NCBI GenBank assembly: GCA_947624245.1
Contig: CANQJL010000024.1
Location: 1-37,907 of the forward strand
DNA length: 37,907 nucleotides
From: an uncultured Acetatifactor sp.
GTDB lineage: Bacteria > Bacillota > Clostridia > Lachnospirales > Lachnospiraceae
Reading direction: 5' to 3'
Of the stretch, positions 32,624 through 37,907 are shown piece after piece. Both the position numbers and the translations under genes were made by a program. Positions within the stretch are counted from its first letter, which is position 1. The number at the start of each line of letters is the position of its first letter. The notes beneath the pieces were generated by a model, which worked only from the letters and a program-made list of their open reading frames with translations, did not search any database and was not told where the DNA came from.

Positions 32624-34372
32624 ATGCTGAAGACACTTGCGGCTCAGGTCAAAGAGTTCAAGACGGCATCGCTGCTCACGCCGGTATTTATGATACTGGA
32701 GGTCATCATGGAGATGATCATTCCGTTTCTCATGGCGTCCATTATTGACGACGGCGTGAATGCGGGAGATATGAACCATATCCTGATGGTAGGCGGGGCG
32801 ATGGTCCTTGCCGCGCTGTGCAGTCTGACCTTTGGTATCTGCGGCGGAATTTTCGGGGCAAAGGCCTCTACGGGTTTTGCCAGGAACCTGCGGAGGGCCA
32901 TGTATGAAAATATACAGACTTTCAGTTTTTCCAACATTGACAAATTCTCTACCTCAGGACTTGTCACGAGACTGACCACGGACGTGACCAACGTACAGAT
33001 GGCATATCAGATGCTGTTGAGAATGTGTATGCGCGCGCCGTTCGGCTTGATCATTGCAATGATCATGTCCTTTGTGATCAGCCCCCGGCTGGCAAGCGTG
33101 TATCTGATGGCCGTGCTGGTGCTGGGCTGTATTCTGGCGTTCATCGTGTCGCGGGCTATGAAGCACTTTACGCAGGCGTTTCCCAAATACGACGCTTTGA
33201 ACGAGAGCGTTCAGGAGAACGTATCCGCCATTCGCGTGGTAAAGGCTTATGTCCGCGAGGACTACGAGAACGAGAAATTCAAAAAGGCCAGCGGGAACAT
33301 ATACAAGATATTCTGCAAGGCGGAGGGCATCGTGGCGTGGAACGGCCCTGTGATGAGCCTGACCGTGTATAGCTGTATTATTTTGATCAGCTGGATCGGC
33401 GCCCATATGGTCGTGCAGGACGCGCTGACAGTGGGCCAGCTCACCAGCCTGCTCACCTACTGCATGAATATTTTGATGAATCTGATGATGCTGTCCATGA
33501 TTTTTGTCATGATGACCATGTCCGCGGCCAGCGCAAGGCGTATCAGCGAGGTGCTGGACGAGAAGCCGGATCTTGCAAATCCCGAGGATCCCGTGTATGA
33601 GGTAAAGGACGGCAGCATTCGTTTCGAGAACGTCTCTTTCAGCTATAAGAAAGATGCGGGTGAACCGGTGCTCAAAAATATTAATTTGGAGATTCGCTCC
33701 GGCGAGACCATCGGTATCATCGGCGGCACAGGAAGCGCCAAGTCCAGTCTGGTGAATCTGATATCCAGACTCTACGACGTGACGCAGGGACAGCTTTTGG
33801 TGGGCGGTCTGGACGTGCGCAGATACGATATGGAAGCCTTGAGAAATCAGGTGGCGGTAGTGCTTCAGAACAATGTGCTGTTCTCCGGTACCATATTGGA
33901 AAATCTCCGCTGGGGCGACAAGGACGCCACCGAGGAGGAGTGCAAAAGGGCATGCGATCTGGCCTGTGCCAGTGAGTTTATCGAGAAAATGCCGGACGGC
34001 TACAATACTTACATAGAACAGGGCGGAACCAATGTCTCCGGCGGCCAGAAGCAGAGGTTATGTATTGCCAGGGCGCTGCTCAAAAAGCCCAAGGTACTGA
34101 TTCTGGACGATTCCACCAGTGCGGTGGATACGGCCACCGATGCAAAGATCAGACAGGCGTTCGCCAAGGAGATTCCCGGCACCACCAAGCTGATCATTGC
34201 GCAGAGAATCTCCAGTGTGGAGCACGCCGACCGCATCATCGTCATGCATGAGGGCGAGATCGACGGCTTTGGCACCCACGAGGAACTGCTGAAGACGAAT
34301 GAGATCTACAGAGAGGTCTATGAATCTCAGACCGCCGGAAGCGGAGACTTCGATGAGAAAGGAGGCGAGTGA
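32624..34372 (+). CDS. ABC exporter half-transporter, degenerate-site subunit
   Basis: The product is 582 aa: six membrane helices (about 1-320) then an ABC ATPase. Walker A reads GGTGSAKSS, with Ala for the last Gly; the signature NVSGGQKQR is complete. Walker B ends LILDDSTSAVD, with Asp in place of the catalytic Glu. This is the usual sign of the non-hydrolysing site partner in heterodimeric exporters such as BmrC/BmrD or TM287/288. I chose ATG 32624 with GAAAGGA about 8 bases upstream. The partner gene starts 1 base after its stop. Substrate is probably a drug or lipid-like compound. Confidence 0.88.
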   Translation: MLKTLAAQVKEFKTASLLTPVFMILEVIMEMIIPFLMASIIDDGVNAGDMNHILMVGGAMVLAALCSLTFGICGGIFGAKASTGFARNLRRAMYENIQTFSFSNIDKFSTSGLVTRLTTDVTNVQMAYQMLLRMCMRAPFGLIIAMIMSFVISPRLASVYLMAVLVLGCILAFIVSRAMKHFTQAFPKYDALNESVQENVSAIRVVKAYVREDYENEKFKKASGNIYKIFCKAEGIVAWNGPVMSLTVYSCIILISWIGAHMVVQDALTVGQLTSLLTYCMNILMNLMMLSMIFVMMTMSAASARRISEVLDEKPDLANPEDPVYEVKDGSIRFENVSFSYKKDAGEPVLKNINLEIRSGETIGIIGGTGSAKSSLVNLISRLYDVTQGQLLVGGLDVRRYDMEALRNQVAVVLQNNVLFSGTILENLRWGDKDATEEECKRACDLACASEFIEKMPDGYNTYIEQGGTNVSGGQKQRLCIARALLKKPKVLILDDSTSAVDTATDAKIRQAFAKEIPGTTKLIIAQRISSVEHADRIIVMHEGEIDGFGTHEELLKTNEIYREVYESQTAGSGDFDEKGGE

Positions 34373-34373
34373 C

Positions 34374-36335
34374 ATGGCACAAGAGAGAGCACAGGAGTCC
34401 ATGCAGGCGCGTCCTCCTAGAGAAAACAGAGGGTTTGGACCGGGCGCGAGAGTCAGAGGTCCCAGACCCAAGATCGAAAATCCCGGCAGGATCCTCAAGA
34501 GGATCATGGGATATACGCTGAAAGACTATGCCGTTCACTGGGTGCTGGTAGTCATCTGTATTTTTACGGCCGTGTTTGCCAACCTTCAGGGAACCCTGTT
34601 CATGCGGACCCTGATCGATGATTATATTCAGCCTCTGCTCGGCAATCAGAATCCGGATTTTTCGCCCTTGGCAGCAGCCATCGTCAGAGTGGCAGGCTTT
34701 TACCTCATCGGCGTGCTGGCCTCGTTCATTCAGTCCAGACTGATGATCTATGTGACCCAGGGCACCATGAGAAATCTGAGAAACGAAATGTTCGACAAGA
34801 TGGAAAAGCTTCCCATCAAGTACTTTGACACGCACTCTCACGGCGATATCATGTCGCTTTATACCAATGATATCGACACCATGCGGCAGCTGATCAGTCA
34901 GAGTATTCCTCAGCTGATCAACAGCGTAGTCACGGTAGTGGGCGTGTTGATCTCCATGTTCGTGTTGGATGTGCCCCTTACTCTGATCACGCTGTTCATG
35001 GTGCTCCTGATCATGTTGGCGGCAAAGAAGATCGGCGGTCTGAGCAGCCGTTTCTTTCTGGGGCAGCAGAGAGCGCTGGGAGCGGTCAACGGCTGTGTGG
35101 AGGAGATGATGACGGGGCAGAAGGTGGTCAAGGTCTTCTGTCACGAGCAGGAGAGTCTGGACCAGTTCAATGCCCTGAACGATCAGCTCTGCGAAAGCGC
35201 TTATCAGGCCAACAAGTTTGCCAATATCATGGGCCCCATCAATGCGCAGCTTGGCAATCTGAACTATGTGGTATGCGCGGTCAGCGGCGGTCTTCTGGCG
35301 CTTACCGGCGTGTCGGGGCTGACCTTGGGCGGTCTGGCAAGCTTCTTAAATCTGAACAGATCCTTCAGCGCGCCCATCAATCAGATCACCATGCAGGTGA
35401 ACAGCATCATCATGGCTCTTGCCGGCGGCGACAGAATCTTCCGTCTCATGGACGAGACGCCGGAGAAGGACGAGGGTTATGTGGAGCTGGTACATGCGGT
35501 GGAGCAGCCGGACGGCAGCCTTGCGGAGAGTCAGACGAGAACCGGTCTCTGGGCGTGGAAGCATTACCACAAGGCGGACAATACCACCACCTATACCCAG
35601 CTTAAGGGCGACGTGGTGTTCGACCATGTGGATTTCGGCTACACCGAGGAGAAGATGGTCCTTCACGATATTGAGCTGTATGCGAAGCCCGGACAGAAGA
35701 TCGCCTTCGTGGGCGCCACCGGAGCGGGCAAGACCACCATCACCAACCTGATCAACCGTTTTTACGACATTCAGGACGGCAAGATACGTTATGACGGCAT
35801 CAATGTAAATAAGATCAAGAAAGCGGATCTGCGCAGGTCTCTCGGCATCGTGCTGCAGGACACCCATCTGTTCACGGGTACCGTAATGGACAATATACGT
35901 TACGGAAAGCTGGACGCAACGGACGAGGAAGTGATCAATGCCGCCAGACTTGCCAATGCGGACGGCTTTATCCGACGGCTTCCGGAGGGCTATCAAACCA
36001 TGCTGCGCGGGGACGGCGCCAACTTAAGCCAGGGGCAGAGACAGCTTCTTGCCATCGCCAGGGCGGCCATTGCCGATCCGCCGGTGCTGATTCTGGACGA
36101 AGCCACCAGCTCCATAGATACCCGAACGGAGAAGCTGGTGCAGAAAGGAATGGACGCCCTGATGAAGGGGCGCACCAACTTTGTCATCGCCCACAGGCTT
36201 TCCACCGTAAAGAACAGCGACTGTATCATGGTGCTGGAGCAGGGCCGCATTATCGAGCGCGGCACCCACGATCAGCTGATCGAGCAGAAGGGCAAGTACT
36301 ATCAGCTGTACACGGGAAATGTCGTGACGTCTTGA
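34374..36335 (+). CDS. ABC exporter half-transporter, catalytic subunit
   Basis: The product is 653 aa. A polar N-terminal extension of about 40 residues, rich in R, G and P, precedes six membrane helices. An extended linker (about 385-420) leads to the ATPase domain with Walker A GATGAGKT, signature LSQGQRQ and Walker B LILDEATSSID, which keeps the catalytic Glu. It forms a heterodimer with the upstream subunit, which has the degenerate Walker B. AAAGGAGG lies 8 bases before ATG 34374; the upstream in-frame ATGs at 34299 and 34320 lie inside the first gene and are not needed. Confidence 0.9.
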   Translation: MAQERAQESMQARPPRENRGFGPGARVRGPRPKIENPGRILKRIMGYTLKDYAVHWVLVVICIFTAVFANLQGTLFMRTLIDDYIQPLLGNQNPDFSPLAAAIVRVAGFYLIGVLASFIQSRLMIYVTQGTMRNLRNEMFDKMEKLPIKYFDTHSHGDIMSLYTNDIDTMRQLISQSIPQLINSVVTVVGVLISMFVLDVPLTLITLFMVLLIMLAAKKIGGLSSRFFLGQQRALGAVNGCVEEMMTGQKVVKVFCHEQESLDQFNALNDQLCESAYQANKFANIMGPINAQLGNLNYVVCAVSGGLLALTGVSGLTLGGLASFLNLNRSFSAPINQITMQVNSIIMALAGGDRIFRLMDETPEKDEGYVELVHAVEQPDGSLAESQTRTGLWAWKHYHKADNTTTYTQLKGDVVFDHVDFGYTEEKMVLHDIELYAKPGQKIAFVGATGAGKTTITNLINRFYDIQDGKIRYDGINVNKIKKADLRRSLGIVLQDTHLFTGTVMDNIRYGKLDATDEEVINAARLANADGFIRRLPEGYQTMLRGDGANLSQGQRQLLAIARAAIADPPVLILDEATSSIDTRTEKLVQKGMDALMKGRTNFVIAHRLSTVKNSDCIMVLEQGRIIERGTHDQLIEQKGKYYQLYTGNVVTS

Positions 36336-36420
36336 CGGCCGGCGGATTCCCGATAGGATCGGTCCGCGGACTTTCGATGTGCAGGAAGTGTGAGACGGGT
36401 CGGCGGACTTTCGATATCGG

Positions 36421-36449
36421 TTGACAGATTCCGTGCAGTGTAGTAGGAT
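36421..36449 (+). promoter_or_regulatory. Promoter of the FMN riboswitch-ribU unit
   Basis: TTGACA (36421-36426), 17 bases, TAGGAT (36444-36449), about 40 bases before the riboswitch. Confidence 0.65.
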
Positions 36450-36488
36450 AACAATGTGGCTGTAATGCCGAACAAATAAAACAGAAAA

Positions 36489-36627
36489 TTCTTCGGGGTC
36501 GGGTGAAATTCCCTACTGGCGGTAAAGTCCGCGACCCGCAGCACAAGGGCGAAAGGAAAAGTCCCGCGCTGCGGCTGACTCGGTGAAACTCCGGGACCAA
36601 CAGTAAAGTCTGGATGAAAGAAGAAGA
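36489..36627 (+). promoter_or_regulatory. FMN riboswitch (RFN element)
   Basis: The conserved blocks are present in order: TTCTTCGGGGTCGGGTGAAA at the start, CCCTACTGGCGGTAAAGTCC, a GC-rich variable stem, ACTCGGTGAAACTCCG, ACCAACAGTAAAGTCTGGAT, and a closing GAAGAA that pairs with TTCTTC to make P1. FMN binding should promote the terminator at 36677 and lower ribU expression. Confidence 0.96.
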
Positions 36628-36676
36628 CAAGCAGTTTGCGCTGCGCGTATTTTCGCGTGGTTTCAGTGTGCTCAAT

Positions 36677-36708
36677 GACCCCGAAGCCTTATGGTTTCGG
36701 GGTCTTTT
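36677..36708 (+). terminator. Riboswitch-controlled terminator
   Basis: GACCCCGAA (36677-36685) pairs with TTCGGGGTC (36696-36704), followed by four Ts. It lies 50 bases after the aptamer and 80 bases before ribU, the expected expression platform. Confidence 0.88.
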
Positions 36709-36788
36709 GGTGTCCGCGCAGGACGCGCCGCAGTGCAGGTGCCGTTTCGGAAGAATTTTCCCACATCTTTGGAAGGGAGAAAAAGAAA

Positions 36789-37547
36789 ATGAAGGAATTT
36801 TTTAATGTGAGAAAGCTGTTTGCGGCGGTGGCGGACAACGCCCTGTATGTGGCGGGCTTTGCGGGGGTCATTGTCGCTATGTTCGTGGTGGCCGTGCTTT
36901 TGGAAAAAGCCGCTCAGAAAAAGCGGGGCGTCAAGGAACCGATCTTCCATGTCAGAAAAATGGCCGTTGTGGGAATGTTTTCGGCCCTTTCCGCCATTCT
37001 GATGCTCTTTGAGTTCCCTGTGCCTTTTGCCCCTAGCTTTTATGAGCTGGATTTCAGCGAGCTGCCTATCATGATCGGCGCTTTCGCCTACGGGCCGGCG
37101 GCGGGCGTTATGATGGAGTTCATCAAGATTCTATTGAAGCTGTTCATCAAGGGCACCTCCACTGCATTTGTGGGCGACCTTGCCAATTTTGCGGTGGGCT
37201 GCAGTCTGATCCTTCCGGCGTCCGTCATCTATTCCTTCCGCAAGACCAAGAAGACCGCAGTTATCTCCTGTATTGCGGGCACCTTGATCCTGACGGTGTT
37301 CGGTACGGCGTTTAACGCGGTGTATCTGCTGCCCGCCTTTTCCAAAATGTTCGGTATGCCCCTTGAAAAGATCCTGGCCATGGGCAAAGAAATCAATCCG
37401 CTGATGACCGGAGACAATATTATCAGCTTTGTGGCGGCATGTGTGGCGCCGCTCAATCTGCTCAAAGGGGTATGCGTGTCCGTTGTCACGCTCCTGATCT
37501 ACAAGCCTTTGAGCCCTATTTTAAAGGCAGGGCGCAGGGGAGAGTAG
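36789..37547 (+). CDS. ribU: Riboflavin ECF transporter S component RibU
   Basis: The product is 252 aa, longer than the usual 190-200. Residues 1-60 are an extra N-terminal part with one membrane helix (about 17-40). The RibU core then starts at RKMAVVGMFSALSAILMLF with five to six helices, and includes DFSELPIMIGAFAYGP and the KGTSTAFVGDLANF loop. It captures riboflavin and works with the shared EcfA/A'/T module, not in this window. Control by the FMN riboswitch confirms the substrate. I chose ATG 36789 after GGAAGGGAG; the open frame to 36636 runs through the terminator. Confidence 0.92.
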   Translation: MKEFFNVRKLFAAVADNALYVAGFAGVIVAMFVVAVLLEKAAQKKRGVKEPIFHVRKMAVVGMFSALSAILMLFEFPVPFAPSFYELDFSELPIMIGAFAYGPAAGVMMEFIKILLKLFIKGTSTAFVGDLANFAVGCSLILPASVIYSFRKTKKTAVISCIAGTLILTVFGTAFNAVYLLPAFSKMFGMPLEKILAMGKEINPLMTGDNIISFVAACVAPLNLLKGVCVSVVTLLIYKPLSPILKAGRRGE

Positions 37548-37817
37548 AGATAAGGACGCTTTGATCCATAGGCCCTTTGGCATGTAGACGCTTGCAGGGA
37601 AGCGGATATATGCCGGAGGGCTATAATTTTTGAGGATGATGAAATCGTACTTTTCTAAATGAAAAGAGACGGGCAAAGGCGGTTTCGAGGTTGCCGAAAA
37701 TTTTTCAAAATTTTTTGAAAAACAGTTCCGCTTAGACCCCCTGTTTTCTCCTATTGGTGAAGGGCGAGTAATCTCTATAATCTCAAAACATATTACATAA
37801 GGAAAGGAGGGCAAAGG
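37548..37817. other. Interval with the probable left end of an integrated element
   Basis: These 270 bases separate ribU from a recombinase gene. TTTTTCAAAA (37701-37710) and TTTTGAAAAA (37713-37722) form a perfect 10-bp inverted repeat with a 2-base centre. The element boundary (att site) should lie in this stretch, but cannot be fixed without the other end. There is no clear terminator after ribU. Confidence 0.4.
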
Positions 37818-37907
37818 ATGCCGAAAACAACAGGAAAAGCAAGAGTTACAGCACTCTATGAAAGGCTTTCGAGGGACGATGACCTTGTGGGCGAGTCGAA
37901 CTCGATA
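37818..37907 (+). CDS. Large serine recombinase, N-terminus (cut by window end)
   Basis: Thirty codons are visible. They carry the start of a resolvase/invertase catalytic domain: Y14-x-R16-L-S18, where S18 is the expected catalytic serine, then SNSI at 27-30, as in the TnpX/Tn4451-type recombinases of clostridial mobile elements. AAAGGAGG lies about 11 bases before ATG 37818. The gene probably catalyses excision and integration of an element extending to the right. Confidence 0.85.
   Translation, partial: MPKTTGKARVTALYERLSRDDDLVGESNSI

Overview
The window looks like a chromosomal segment of an anaerobic, butyrate-forming Firmicute, most likely a Lachnospiraceae-type Clostridia. The grounds are a ptb-buk pair, a clostridial-style SecA with a C-terminal zinc motif, a prfB with the programmed +1 frameshift, an FMN riboswitch in front of ribU, and clostridial promoters and ribosome binding sites. 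This placement is inference from gene content. I found no tRNA, rRNA or CRISPR array.

The window has three zones. (1) About 1-11,500 is visibly AT-richer and accessory. It starts inside a Wadjet (JetABCD) anti-plasmid system, of which the JetC C-terminus and a whole JetD are visible. A scar zone (2076-2940) follows, holding gene relics: a second copy of the 3' end of the EFR1-type flavodoxin/ferredoxin gene found intact at 6.8-7.6 kb, a decayed Cys-rich KTR gene typical of conjugative transposons, and a DUF3592-like membrane fragment. Next come a nucleotide-sugar-type epimerase, an unrecognised zinc-motif protein, an AbrB-PIN toxin-antitoxin pair with a cut-off P-loop gene behind it, a TetR-EFR1 operon, and an ECF sigma/membrane protein/ABC transporter operon. 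The TetR-EFR1 operon has a consensus promoter embedded in a long dyad and a leader that can fold into three hairpins and a pseudoknot.

(2) About 11,550-37,550 is GC-richer core sequence. In order it carries a low-molecular-weight phosphatase, a HAD phosphatase, ptb-buk, a 15-bp tandem repeat, an iron-sulfur flavoprotein-like gene and a HerA/DUF853 ATPase. A YtrA-type GntR/ABC operon follows, with an operator matching the AGTGTA-13-TACACT pattern, then secA, an MFS transporter, a polytopic membrane protein with an upstream leader ORF, and prfB. A three-gene minus-strand operon comes next (DUF4190-like, repeat-bearing SprA-like metalloprotease, DUF975), then tex, a heterodimeric ABC exporter, and FMN riboswitch-ribU.

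(3) At the extreme right a serine recombinase gene begins (37818), marking the edge of another integrated element.

The parts that most deserve a second look are the dyad plus pseudoknot leader at 6028-6231, the relic zone at 2071-3900, the zinc-motif gene beside the Wadjet genes, the AbrB-PIN-P-loop arrangement, and the SprA-like protein with four 18-residue repeats.
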